Below are positions 1-8,183 of a DNA stretch of 64,000 nt, piece by piece (position 1 is the stretch's first letter; each line of letters begins with the position of its first letter). The translations under genes and the position numbers were made by a program. The stretch comes from Lachnospiraceae bacterium (lineage in GTDB: Bacteria; Bacillota; Clostridia; Lachnospirales; Lachnospiraceae). The stretch lies in contig CAADYR010000028.1 of assembly GCA_900753305.1 (NCBI GenBank), positions 1-64,000 on the forward strand. The letters are read 5' to 3'. The notes under the pieces are model-generated. The model was not told the origin of the DNA and made no database searches. It was given only the letters and a program-made list of their open reading frames with translations.

Positions 1-59
1 ACCTTCCAGCCTATTCCTGTGCTGCTTTATGGCACTAAGAAATTTTAGGAGGCGTAACG

Positions 60-2069
60 ATGGCAAAGAGTGCAGAAGAATTATTGATTTATTTATTTGA
101 TGAGATTTTACCGAAACACGGAATGAATCTGAGGGTAAAACAGAAAGAACTTTCTCTTGAAATGCTCCGGGCATTGCAGGAAAATAAGCTGGCTTTATGT
201 GAGGCGGAAGTGGGGACAGGAAAAAATCACGCATATATCCTTGCACTGACGGTACATAACATTTATTCAAACAGGAAGGCTCCGGCAGTCATATCAACAT
301 CCACCATAGCTTTGCAGAAAGCATTGACAGAGGAATACATACCGCAGATATCCGGGATCCTTTTAGAACACCATGTAATTGACAAACCATTATCTTTTGT
401 GTTGCGGAAAGGAAAACGGCATTATGTCTGTGACTCCAGATTGAAGATATATGAGACATCCATAAAAAATTTGCAGAGAGAAGCGGATGCCGATCTGATA
501 CTGGAACTGGCAAGGCTTGGGGAGCAGGAATTTGACAGGATTGATTTGGATGATGCCGTGCTGACACCCTATGTAAAAGGCAGAATCAACGTGTTTCGCT
601 GCAATAAGTCATGTCCTTATTCGCTTTTATGCAGATTTATGAATTTTAAGAAAAAGTGCATGACGGATAATTTTGATTTTCAGATTACGAACCATAATTA
701 TATCCTTGCCGATCTGATTGGACAGAAGCAGGGCAGAAAACCTCTTTTTCCGGGATATGGGGCAATGGTGTTTGATGAGTCCCACAAGCTGATAGATGCC
801 GCAAGACAGATGTACAGCACAGTCTGGGACGAGCAGGATGCGGAATTTATCGTGGGTTTGAGTGAAGTGAACAGAAGAACCACAGGCATGGATGAACTTA
901 CTGTATTGCGGAGTCAGCTTGCGGAATATAACAGACAGATATTTGACAGACTGGCGGGAGATTTAGCAGGAAACCACACCAGAGATGGAAGCAGGATTGA
1001 AATAGTGATAGGTTCCATGGAAAAAATTTACATAAGGCACATGGCAAAGGCTTTAGAGCAGCTTCCCTTATCCTATCAGGAAAACAGCGGACAAAAAATG
1101 CGGATGCAGGGCCTGAAAAAGCGTTGTCAGGAGCTGACGGACAAGCTGACCGTATTTCTAAACAGCGGAAATTCAATCTGCTGGATGGAAAAGAGGGAGA
1201 ACGGCAGGCTTGCCCTATGTGCGGTTCCAATGGAACTGGAACAGGTTTTATTCCGTGACATCTGGAGCAGACCGATATCGGTTATTATTACGTCCGGCAC
1301 AATGTCAGTCCGGGGTGATTTCAGTCACTTCAAGAGAATGACAGGGCTTTCCTTTGCAGCTTCATCAAGAATCATGGAAACCAGCAAGCCCTCACCCTTT
1401 GATTTTCAGAGTAATGGTCTGCTCTATATACCAGAGCGTATGCCGTTTCCGAATATCTGGGATGACAGATACATACAGGCGATCATGGAGGAAATAGTGC
1501 AGATAGTGTCTGCCACTCATGGGCATACCCTGATCCTTTTTACATCCTATTGGCTCATGGAGAGGGTGTTTTATGGTCTGAAGGAGCAGCTTTCTGATTA
1601 TCCGCTGTTTCTCATGGGCAGAGGTAGACTGGATGTAATAAGTAGCTTTAGAAGAAGCGGAAACGGAGTGCTGTTTGCCAGTGACAGCGCCGGAGAGGGA
1701 ATTGACCTTGCAGGGGATATCCTTTCCAGTCTGATCGTGGTAAAACTGCCATTTCCTGTGCCGGATCCGGTCATGGAATACCAGAGAAACCAGTATGAGG
1801 ACTTTGATTTATACCGCAGGGACATCATTATCCCGGAAATGCTGATCAAACTAAGGCAGTGGTTCGGACGTGGTATCCGCAGGGAAAAGGATACAGCGGT
1901 ATTTTCTATCTTAGACAGCAGGGCATCCCTGCGCGGCAGATACCGGGCAGAAATTCTGAATACCCTGCCCAACATGCCGGTCACGGACAGGCTCATGGAT
2001 GTGGCAGACTTTATCATAAGGAAGAAAGCAGACAGTTATTTTATGGATAAGGAGTGGGAAGAAGAATGA
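60..2069 (+). CDS. DinG/XPD-like superfamily 2 DNA helicase of the mobile element
   Basis: Predicted ATP-dependent DNA helicase of the DinG/Rad3/XPD type, 669 aa. Visible landmarks are a Walker A-like GTGKN (residues 52-56), four cysteines C181, C185, C191 and C200 placed like the XPD iron-sulfur cluster, a DESH motif II (239-242), a motif V-like SAGEGIDLAGD and a motif VI-like QWFGRGIR near residue 600. The P-loop residue after Lys is Asn56 where Thr or Ser is normal, which could impair Mg-ATP binding. A good ribosome site (TAGGAGG) lies upstream. The stop overlaps the next small gene (ATGA). It probably processes DNA during element transfer or replication, but that role is inferred from context only. 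Confidence 0.85.
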   Translation: MAKSAEELLIYLFDEILPKHGMNLRVKQKELSLEMLRALQENKLALCEAEVGTGKNHAYILALTVHNIYSNRKAPAVISTSTIALQKALTEEYIPQISGILLEHHVIDKPLSFVLRKGKRHYVCDSRLKIYETSIKNLQREADADLILELARLGEQEFDRIDLDDAVLTPYVKGRINVFRCNKSCPYSLLCRFMNFKKKCMTDNFDFQITNHNYILADLIGQKQGRKPLFPGYGAMVFDESHKLIDAARQMYSTVWDEQDAEFIVGLSEVNRRTTGMDELTVLRSQLAEYNRQIFDRLAGDLAGNHTRDGSRIEIVIGSMEKIYIRHMAKALEQLPLSYQENSGQKMRMQGLKKRCQELTDKLTVFLNSGNSICWMEKRENGRLALCAVPMELEQVLFRDIWSRPISVIITSGTMSVRGDFSHFKRMTGLSFAASSRIMETSKPSPFDFQSNGLLYIPERMPFPNIWDDRYIQAIMEEIVQIVSATHGHTLILFTSYWLMERVFYGLKEQLSDYPLFLMGRGRLDVISSFRRSGNGVLFASDSAGEGIDLAGDILSSLIVVKLPFPVPDPVMEYQRNQYEDFDLYRRDIIIPEMLIKLRQWFGRGIRREKDTAVFSILDSRASLRGRYRAEILNTLPNMPVTDRLMDVADFIIRKKADSYFMDKEWEEE

Positions 2070-2179
2070 AAATCGTGTTGATCGTTGTGGGCGCTGTAGC
2101 AGGCGCCCTTGCTGTTATGTTCTTGTTAGCCAGTGTTGCGATTACGAGAGTAGGGGAAGATATGCGAGACAGGGAATGA
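2066..2179 (+). CDS. Tiny single-pass membrane protein (37 aa)
   Basis: The ATG at 2066 overlaps the helicase stop (ATGA) and is preceded by a purine-rich ribosome site (GGAGTGGGAAG), so translation is probably coupled to the helicase. The 37-residue product is almost all one hydrophobic segment (residues 3-24, MKIVLIVVGAVAGALAVMF and on) followed by a charged tail, RVGEDMRDRE. It resembles the small protein at 2258: both have F-x-LASVA near the end of the membrane segment and a short acidic and basic tail. Function unknown. Found by reading the sequence, because it is shorter than usual gene-calling limits. Confidence 0.55.
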   Translation: MKIVLIVVGAVAGALAVMFLLASVAITRVGEDMRDRE

Positions 2180-2257
2180 AATAAATGATGTATAAGCACT
2201 GGCGGTGATTCGGGTGAAGTATCCGGCGCTGCCAGTGATTTTGTGGAGGGATTCAGA

Positions 2258-2392
2258 ATGACAGTAGTATTGATAGTGATTAGTATGATGTTGGATATTA
2301 CAGTGATTTTCTTTGTACTGGCCAGTGTAGCAGTTGTAAAAAAGAATATAAGTGATACGGAAAGGATGCTTTGGAGAGATTTCAGGTCATAG
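2258..2392 (+). CDS. Tiny single-pass membrane protein (44 aa), paralogue of the preceding one
   Basis: The ATG at 2258 follows a GTGGAGGGATTC ribosome site with ideal spacing. The 44-residue product begins with a hydrophobic helix (about residues 2-26) containing the block FFVLASVAVV, like FLLASVAIT in the gene at 2066, then a charged tail ending WRDFRS. The pair suggests duplication. No family is recognised. It may be an element-encoded membrane peptide; toxin-like activity is only a possibility, with no direct support. Confidence 0.5.
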   Translation: MTVVLIVISMMLDITVIFFVLASVAVVKKNISDTERMLWRDFRS

Positions 2393-2444
2393 GACAATCC
2401 ATATTTTGCATAGGATGAAAGAAACGGAGGGATATGGCAGTTCC

Positions 2445-2729
2445 ATGGGAAAATTGCAGGATATGAGAGATGTTCAGAGTGAAGATATCCAAAAAACAGA
2501 TATTATGGAAGTGAAAAAGGGAGATTTATTGGATATTGATACGGTCACTATTGACAAAACTCATCCCGTAGAGAAGAAGTTGAAAGAATTTGCAGCAGGC
2601 AAGAATGGAGATTTGTCAACGCACTTGAATGAGGGCTATGTGGTCAGGGTGCATTTCAGCAGAGACGATTATTCTGCAACAGATGCGCTAAAACATTATC
2701 TGAAGCAAATTGTAGAGTTGAAATATTAA
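2445..2729 (+). CDS. Small hypothetical protein of the mobile element
   Basis: The region reads as a small soluble acidic protein, 94 aa from the ATG at 2445 or 104 aa from the ATG at 2415. A GGAGG at 2426-2430 lies 14 bases before the 2445 start, which is slightly long, so the start is uncertain. It ends with YVVRVHFSRDD and a short helix. The layout, a charged N-terminus with a compact beta-rich C-terminus, recalls small element proteins such as DUF6870 found before recombinase modules, but I am not certain of the match. It lies 124 bases before the first recombinase. Confidence 0.6.
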   Translation: MGKLQDMRDVQSEDIQKTDIMEVKKGDLLDIDTVTIDKTHPVEKKLKEFAAGKNGDLSTHLNEGYVVRVHFSRDDYSATDALKHYLKQIVELKY

Positions 2730-2853
2730 AGAAGATTCGACAAATAAAGAAAGTTATGTTAATCTAAGGACAGGATTGAAAAGCGGATTCCTGACTTTAG
2801 TGCGGTATTTGTGTGACTTCTTATTAGCGAATATAAGGTCAGGAGTGATGCAA

Positions 2854-4509
2854 ATGAATAACAAGAATATTTATGATACTGGTCTGTATCTGCGTCTGTC
2901 TAGAGATGATGCAGATGTGGACGGCAGTAAAAAGACAGAGAGCAACAGTATCAGCAGTCAAAGAGACATTTTAAGAGCATACGTTCAAAGCCATGAAGAT
3001 TTGCAGATTTATGATATTTACATTGATGATGGCTATTCGGGGGCGAATTTTGAAAGACCGGAATTTCAGAGAATGATGGCAGATGTTCGTGCCGGAAAAG
3101 TGAACTGTGTGTTAGTAAAAGATTTGTCAAGATTTGGGCGAGATTATATAGAAGCCGGGCGGTTTATACAAAAGACCTTCCCGGCTTTAAATGTGCGCTT
3201 TATTGCGGTTACGGATGGTTTTGATAGTTTGTATGCAGACAAAACAGACAGCAGTCTGATATTGCCAATTAAAAATTTTGTAAATGACAGTTATTGCAGA
3301 GATATATCCATGAAGGTCAAGGCACAGCAGAAAGTAAAGCGCATGGAAGGAAAATGTATCAGTGCATTTACTGTTTATGGTTATAAGAAGAATCCGGAAG
3401 ATAAGAACAGCTTAGTTGTTGACGAATATGCTGCAGATATTGTAAGGAAAATTTTTGCATGGAAGATAGCGGGAATGAGTCTGGGAGCAATCGCAGAAAA
3501 GCTGAATGCCACAGGCATCTTATCACCTATGGAATATAAAAAGTCTCTTGGAATGAAGTATTATACAGGATTTGAGGGCTCCTCTACTGCAAAATGGGCG
3601 GCAGCATCTGTGAAACGCATTTTAGTGAATCCGGTATATATCGGAACCATGGTGCAGGGAAAACAAGAGAAAGTAAATTATAAGGTAAAAAAGAGAATTG
3701 ATAAACCACAGGAAGAATGGATCTGTGTAAAAAATACCCATAAGGCCATTATATCAGAAGTTGAATTTTTAACGGTTCAAGATTTATTGAAATATGATGG
3801 GAGGGCTTCAAGTAACACAGATACGGCTAATTTGTTCAGCGGTGTTTTGATATGCGCAGATTGTAAAGCGCCCATGATAAAAAGAGTAAATTCCTATAAA
3901 GGTAAAAAGAAAGTATTTTATATCTGTCAGACTAAAAACAAGTCCATGGGATGCAGCAGGCACAGTATAGAGGAAGAGACGTTAAAAAGGATTGTATTTA
4001 AGGAGATTAAGAAATACCTTGAATTAATGGCATCCTATTCAGAAGTTGCTGAGTATTTAGAACAGATGAATGTCAATTACGAACAGGTCGTTGAATATGA
4101 TTCACAGATAGCAACGCTCCAAACAGAATATAACAGATATTATGGGTTAAAGAGCAGTCTGTTTGCTGATTTAAAGGAAGGGCTGATTGATAAAAAGGAA
4201 TTTGACGAATTTCACAATTTATATGAGAGAAAATGCAGTGAGCTGGAAAATGCCATAGCTGCACAAAAGAAAATCATAAAAGACATGTTCCAGAATGGTG
4301 TTGCTGCAAAATCACAGCTTGAAAAGATTAAGGAAACACTGGAACTTCAGGAACTGGACAGGGAACTGCTGGTAACAACAGTCCGTAAGATATATGTTCA
4401 TGAGGACAAAAGATTAGAGATAGAGTTTCGATTTTCTAATGAAATGGATAAATTAGCTGTTATGAGCCAGATGTGTCACGAAAAAACTTCTATGCAGGAG
4501 GTGATATAA
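2854..4509 (+). CDS. Large serine recombinase 1
   Basis: Site-specific recombinase of the large serine (TnpX/phage integrase) family, 551 aa. The resolvase-like domain comes first, with the catalytic serine in GLYLRLSRDD (Ser16) and the conserved block VKDLSRFGRDYIEAG. A recombinase domain and a zinc-ribbon segment (CADC, then CQTKNKSMGC) follow, and the C-terminus is a predicted coiled coil. The start at 2854 is chosen because AGGAG at 2841-2845 is well spaced from it; the open frame extends further upstream. One base separates its stop from the next recombinase. It presumably cuts and rejoins the element ends with its two neighbours. Confidence 0.93.
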   Translation: MNNKNIYDTGLYLRLSRDDADVDGSKKTESNSISSQRDILRAYVQSHEDLQIYDIYIDDGYSGANFERPEFQRMMADVRAGKVNCVLVKDLSRFGRDYIEAGRFIQKTFPALNVRFIAVTDGFDSLYADKTDSSLILPIKNFVNDSYCRDISMKVKAQQKVKRMEGKCISAFTVYGYKKNPEDKNSLVVDEYAADIVRKIFAWKIAGMSLGAIAEKLNATGILSPMEYKKSLGMKYYTGFEGSSTAKWAAASVKRILVNPVYIGTMVQGKQEKVNYKVKKRIDKPQEEWICVKNTHKAIISEVEFLTVQDLLKYDGRASSNTDTANLFSGVLICADCKAPMIKRVNSYKGKKKVFYICQTKNKSMGCSRHSIEEETLKRIVFKEIKKYLELMASYSEVAEYLEQMNVNYEQVVEYDSQIATLQTEYNRYYGLKSSLFADLKEGLIDKKEFDEFHNLYERKCSELENAIAAQKKIIKDMFQNGVAAKSQLEKIKETLELQELDRELLVTTVRKIYVHEDKRLEIEFRFSNEMDKLAVMSQMCHEKTSMQEVI

Positions 4510-4510
4510 A

Positions 4511-6214
4511 ATGGCGAGAACGAAGAAAAGATACTTGGAAATGCCAGTGGAAACAGAAGCTATAGAGGTACTTATTGTAAAGTATTCTGTTGGAATATAC
4601 AGCCGATTATCAGTAGATCATGATGACAGAAAATCCGAATCCATAGAAAATCAGATAGAAATTATCCGTCAATATATAACCACCCAAAACAATAATCCTA
4701 AAAAGAAGCAGAAATTTGAAATCTATGATATCTATATAGATCGGGGGATTTCAGGCACTTCCTTTGAGAGAGCAGGATTTGACAGGCTGATGGATGATGT
4801 AGGAAATCATAACGTAAATTGCATTATTGTAAAGGATTTATCGAGATTTGGCAGGGATTATTTAGAAACGGGAAATTATATAGAAAAAATATTACCGTTT
4901 TTAGGGGTTCGGTTTATTGCGGTTACAGATGGGTTTGATTCCATGTCTGAAAATGTTTCAGAAAAAAAACTGGTAATGAACATTAAGAATCTTGTAAATG
5001 ATATGTATGCAAAAGATATATCAAAAAGAGTAATGGTTGCAAGAAAAATTGCCGCTGAGAGAGGCGCATATATCGGGAGCACAGCACCTTATGGGTATAC
5101 TGCGGAGGAAATAAACGGAATAAGGAAGCTGGTAATTCATCCTGAAAATGCAGGGATTGTACGTTATCTTTTTGAAGGCTATGCGTCAGGCATTTCTTAT
5201 GGCGAAATGTCATCATGCCTTTATCGGAAGAAAGTGCATAGAATCAGTGATTACAATAAATACGGTCATACTTATTGGAAAAATGGAGAGATACTTCATC
5301 AGTGGAATCCAGGTGTTATCAGGGGTGTATTATCTAATCCGGTATACACGGGTAAACTTGTACAGTGCAAGAGAAAATCACGATTACAGGAAGGACAGAA
5401 AGGAAACTGCTATACCAGAGAAAATGAGTGGATTACAGTAGAAAACAGCCATGAACCAATCATAGAGCAGGAATTGTTTGATAAGGTAAATGCTGGATTG
5501 AAAAGAATGGAGAAGAAACCTGCTGATAAGAGAAAATCCGGAAAGGGTGCTGTAATGGACGATGAAAATATTTTTCGCCATATTCTTTATTGTGGAAACT
5601 GCGGTGGTAAGATGCATGCAACATATTATCAGAGCAGAGTGAATGGAAAAAAGAGTTATTCGTATTATTGTCGGAGAGCTTATTATATTGATGGGAGGAG
5701 ATGTTCTAAAAATTACATAAAAGAAGAACAGATTGAACGTTGTTGTTTAGAGCAGATGAAACAGATTTTGAAAGAACAGAATCTTTCTTCCAAGGCTCTG
5801 ACTGCTATGAACAATTTAGAATGTGAAAAAATGAAAGCGGCTTATCTTGAAGAACAAAATAAAATCATGCAGGAAAAACAGAAACTCAGTGCGCAGGCCG
5901 CAGCTTTGTATATGCAGTATACAGAGGGCTGTGTAAGCAATCAGGAGTATTCTTCTTTTCGGGAAAACAGATCTGAGTATGAAAATTTCTGCGAGAAAAG
6001 AATGGAGGAATTAAAGCGGAAAATAAGAAAAAGTGAAATAAAGGCAGAGGAACAGAATAAGTTTTTACGTTCTCTGCAAAAAGCACAAGGATGTAAAAAA
6101 CTAAATATTCAGCTAATAGAGTCTTTGATAGAGAAGATTACTGTTTCATCGGATGGAGTGATAGATATCCAGTTCCAGTTTAAAAATGAAGCCAGAGGTG
6201 AATGTGATGCCTAA
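4511..6214 (+). CDS. Large serine recombinase 2
   Basis: Second large serine recombinase, 567 aa. The catalytic serine is Ser34 in VGIYSRLSVDHDD, and the conserved block is VKDLSRFGRDYLETG. The zinc ribbon is CGNCGGKMHATYYQ, then YYCRR and RRCSKNYI, and the C-terminus is a long Glu/Lys-rich coiled coil. The N-terminus is about 20 residues longer than its neighbours. A near-perfect ribosome site (AGGAGGTGAT) sits at the end of recombinase 1. It is closely related in layout to recombinases 1 and 3 but not in detail, which suggests old duplication with separate roles. Confidence 0.93.
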   Translation: MARTKKRYLEMPVETEAIEVLIVKYSVGIYSRLSVDHDDRKSESIENQIEIIRQYITTQNNNPKKKQKFEIYDIYIDRGISGTSFERAGFDRLMDDVGNHNVNCIIVKDLSRFGRDYLETGNYIEKILPFLGVRFIAVTDGFDSMSENVSEKKLVMNIKNLVNDMYAKDISKRVMVARKIAAERGAYIGSTAPYGYTAEEINGIRKLVIHPENAGIVRYLFEGYASGISYGEMSSCLYRKKVHRISDYNKYGHTYWKNGEILHQWNPGVIRGVLSNPVYTGKLVQCKRKSRLQEGQKGNCYTRENEWITVENSHEPIIEQELFDKVNAGLKRMEKKPADKRKSGKGAVMDDENIFRHILYCGNCGGKMHATYYQSRVNGKKSYSYYCRRAYYIDGRRCSKNYIKEEQIERCCLEQMKQILKEQNLSSKALTAMNNLECEKMKAAYLEEQNKIMQEKQKLSAQAAALYMQYTEGCVSNQEYSSFRENRSEYENFCEKRMEELKRKIRKSEIKAEEQNKFLRSLQKAQGCKKLNIQLIESLIEKITVSSDGVIDIQFQFKNEARGECDA

Positions 6215-7835
6215 GAATATAATTGCAGGATACTACCGTCTTTCCATGGAGGATGATGACATTAAGGTGGAAAGTAACAGTATTACAAATCAGAGACTGT
6301 TGATAAAGAGATATATTTTAGAGCATCCGGAGCTTTCCTGTTATGAATATTGCGAATTTTATGATGATGGAGTCTCAGGAACAACAATGAACAGGCCGGG
6401 GATGCAGACTATGCTTGAAAAAATAAAGCAGAATGAAATCAAATGTGTCATTGTGAAAGACCGGTCACGGTTCTCAAGGGATTACATTGAATTAGGTACT
6501 TACATGGAGCAGATTTTCCCATTTATGGGTATTCGTTTTATCTCTATTGCGGAACATTATGACAGTAAGGATTATATCGGGAAAACGGCTGATATTGATA
6601 TCGGTTTTCAAAGTCTGCTGGCAGACTTTTACTGTAAGGATGTTTCAGAAAAAGTGAGAAGCTCTGTAATGGCAAAGAAAAATCAAGGCAAATATGCAAC
6701 AGGAAATACACCTTTTGGATATGCGAAGAATGAGGGTAACCGGAATGAATTACTGTTTGTACCAGAAGAAGCCGAAGTGATCAGACATATTTTTGAACTG
6801 TCTTTGTCAGGGCAGAATTTGACGCAGATTTGCAGAACATTGAATGATGAGAAGGTGCCTACACCGCTGGAATACAAAAATCAAAGAAAGAAACAGAATC
6901 GAAAGGAACTGCAACAGGAACATAAATACTGGCAGCCGGGAACCGTAAGAGCAATACTGACAAATGAGAGTTATCTTGGCAGTATGGTTTATAATAAATC
7001 TGTTCAGGCGCAAGTGGGCGGAAGCCGGGCAATATTAAAACCGAGGGAAGAATGGAAAGTATTTGAAAACCATCATTCCGCTATTATTAGCAAAGAAGTG
7101 TTTGATAAGGTGCAGGAAAGGTTTTTCTGCAAAAAAGCAGTGGTAAGGAAGCCTGTTCAATATGCACTGAAAGGAAAGATGTATTGCGGATATTGCCATC
7201 GCAGACTAAGGATTATGAAACTGGCAGGCGACAGACTGTATTATTATTGTCCGAATCAAAAGCTGAATAGTAATAATGAATGTCTCTCTGGCAGCGTTAG
7301 TAATGAGTTATTAGAGAAAATTGTACTGGAAGAAATTAAGGTGCAAATAACAAAACTGGCAGACTTGGCGAGTGTCAGAAAGGAAGTTGCAGAGGAACAA
7401 CGCACAATCATCAGGAAAACGGATAAAGAAATAATGAGTGTAGAAGCAGAGATAACAGAACTGACAGAAAGCAAGGCTGGTCTATTGGAGGCATATCATG
7501 CGGGTACATATACCAAGGAGCAGTATATGGAATATCGCAGACAGTTGGAACAGCAGATTTCTGAAAAGCGGATGCAACGGGAAAAGTTAAAGAAGCAGTT
7601 AGATACCTGTAATGATTTGTTATATGCAGATACAAGGGATTATGGAATTCTCCTGCAATATGCCGGTTTTGCGACTCTTACAAAAGAAATGGCGGATGCA
7701 TTTATAGAAAAGATAGCAATAAGTAATGAGAAAGCCATCAACATTTATTGGAAATTCAATAAGAACGATGGCAGTATCTCCAATAGTGTGACAACAATCT
7801 TACAGCATTCATCCGCAGATGAAGCAATAATGTAG
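6207..7835 (+). CDS. Large serine recombinase 3
   Basis: Third large serine recombinase, 542 aa from the ATG at 6207, which has AGAGGTG six bases upstream. An earlier in-frame ATG at 6186 exists but has no ribosome site. The coding region overlaps the end of recombinase 2 by 8 bases. The catalytic motif is AGYYRLSMEDDD. The conserved block reads VKDRSRFSRDYI, differing from the VKDLSRFGRDY shared by the other two. The zinc ribbon (CGYCHRRLRIM, then CPNQ) and the coiled coil are present. The C-terminal coding end contains one copy of a direct repeat also found just outside the gene. Confidence 0.93.
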   Translation: MPKNIIAGYYRLSMEDDDIKVESNSITNQRLLIKRYILEHPELSCYEYCEFYDDGVSGTTMNRPGMQTMLEKIKQNEIKCVIVKDRSRFSRDYIELGTYMEQIFPFMGIRFISIAEHYDSKDYIGKTADIDIGFQSLLADFYCKDVSEKVRSSVMAKKNQGKYATGNTPFGYAKNEGNRNELLFVPEEAEVIRHIFELSLSGQNLTQICRTLNDEKVPTPLEYKNQRKKQNRKELQQEHKYWQPGTVRAILTNESYLGSMVYNKSVQAQVGGSRAILKPREEWKVFENHHSAIISKEVFDKVQERFFCKKAVVRKPVQYALKGKMYCGYCHRRLRIMKLAGDRLYYYCPNQKLNSNNECLSGSVSNELLEKIVLEEIKVQITKLADLASVRKEVAEEQRTIIRKTDKEIMSVEAEITELTESKAGLLEAYHAGTYTKEQYMEYRRQLEQQISEKRMQREKLKKQLDTCNDLLYADTRDYGILLQYAGFATLTKEMADAFIEKIAISNEKAINIYWKFNKNDGSISNSVTTILQHSSADEAIM

Positions 7836-7872
7836 CAGCAGCCTATGGAAAACGTGACAACAATATAACACC
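7788..7872 (+). repeat. 19-bp imperfect direct repeat near the element end
   Basis: GTGACAACAAT occurs at 7788-7798 and again at 7854-7864, and the following eight bases also agree at five positions (16 of 19 in total). The first copy is inside recombinase 3 and the second is in the short gap before the S8 peptidase remnant. Paired repeats beside a serine recombinase gene are often recombinase-binding sites, but this is inference. Confidence 0.4.
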
Positions 7873-7945
7873 AGCCCACGAAGTTTCAAGGAAAAATGAG
7901 GATAAAAAAGCTAAAAAAATTTGTAGCAACTACTTGACAGCAACG

Positions 7946-8095
7946 GGCATTGTAAGAGGCAATGATCCTTATCTGTATGGACAGAAACTCAAGGCATATC
8001 TTATTAATGGAGCGAAAAAACTGCCGGGTTATGAGAGATTTCCTAATGATATGACAGGGTGGGGAGCCTTGTGCGTGGCAGATAGTTTGCCTTGA
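7946..8095 (+). pseudogene. C-terminal remnant of an S8 (subtilisin-like) peptidase gene
   Basis: This stretch has no start codon context but reads GIVRGNDPYLYGQKLKAYL, then a Gly-Ala-Lys-rich turn, then WGALCVADSLP and a stop. From family knowledge this is the extreme C-terminus of clostridial S8 peptidases, which typically end in a WGALC-x2-DSLP-like sequence. No catalytic residues are present, since they would lie upstream of the mobile element. The open frame runs back to about 7823, but the match to the family is convincing only from about 7946. The simplest reading is that the mobile element inserted into a peptidase gene. Confidence 0.7.
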
Positions 8096-8121
8096 ATATT
8101 ATATGAAGTACATGGTATAAT
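8092..8121 (+). promoter_or_regulatory. Candidate sigma-A promoter of the LytTR two-component operon
   Basis: TTGAAT at 8092-8097 and TATAAT at 8116-8121 are separated by 18 bases, about 60 bases before the response-regulator start. The -35 overlaps the stop of the peptidase remnant. Confidence 0.5.
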
Positions 8122-8183
8122 TGTATTAAGATAATAAAAAATATGAAACAATTAATAGAAAAGTAAATAGGGGAATTTTAAAT

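Larger units (their letters stand above)
1..7945 (+). mobile_element. Right end of an integrative (serine-recombinase) mobile element
   Basis: Everything from the window start to about 7945 looks foreign to the flanking chromosome: an A+T-rich block holding a helicase, tiny membrane proteins, a small hypothetical protein and three tandem large serine recombinases, the usual terminal module of Firmicute integrative elements. The right boundary is inferred. From 7946 the reading frame matches the C-terminal tail of an S8 peptidase, with no start codon of its own. A 19-bp imperfect direct repeat (7788-7806 and 7854-7872) lies near this end. The left end and any conjugation genes are outside the window, so the element class is not determined. 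Confidence 0.75.
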
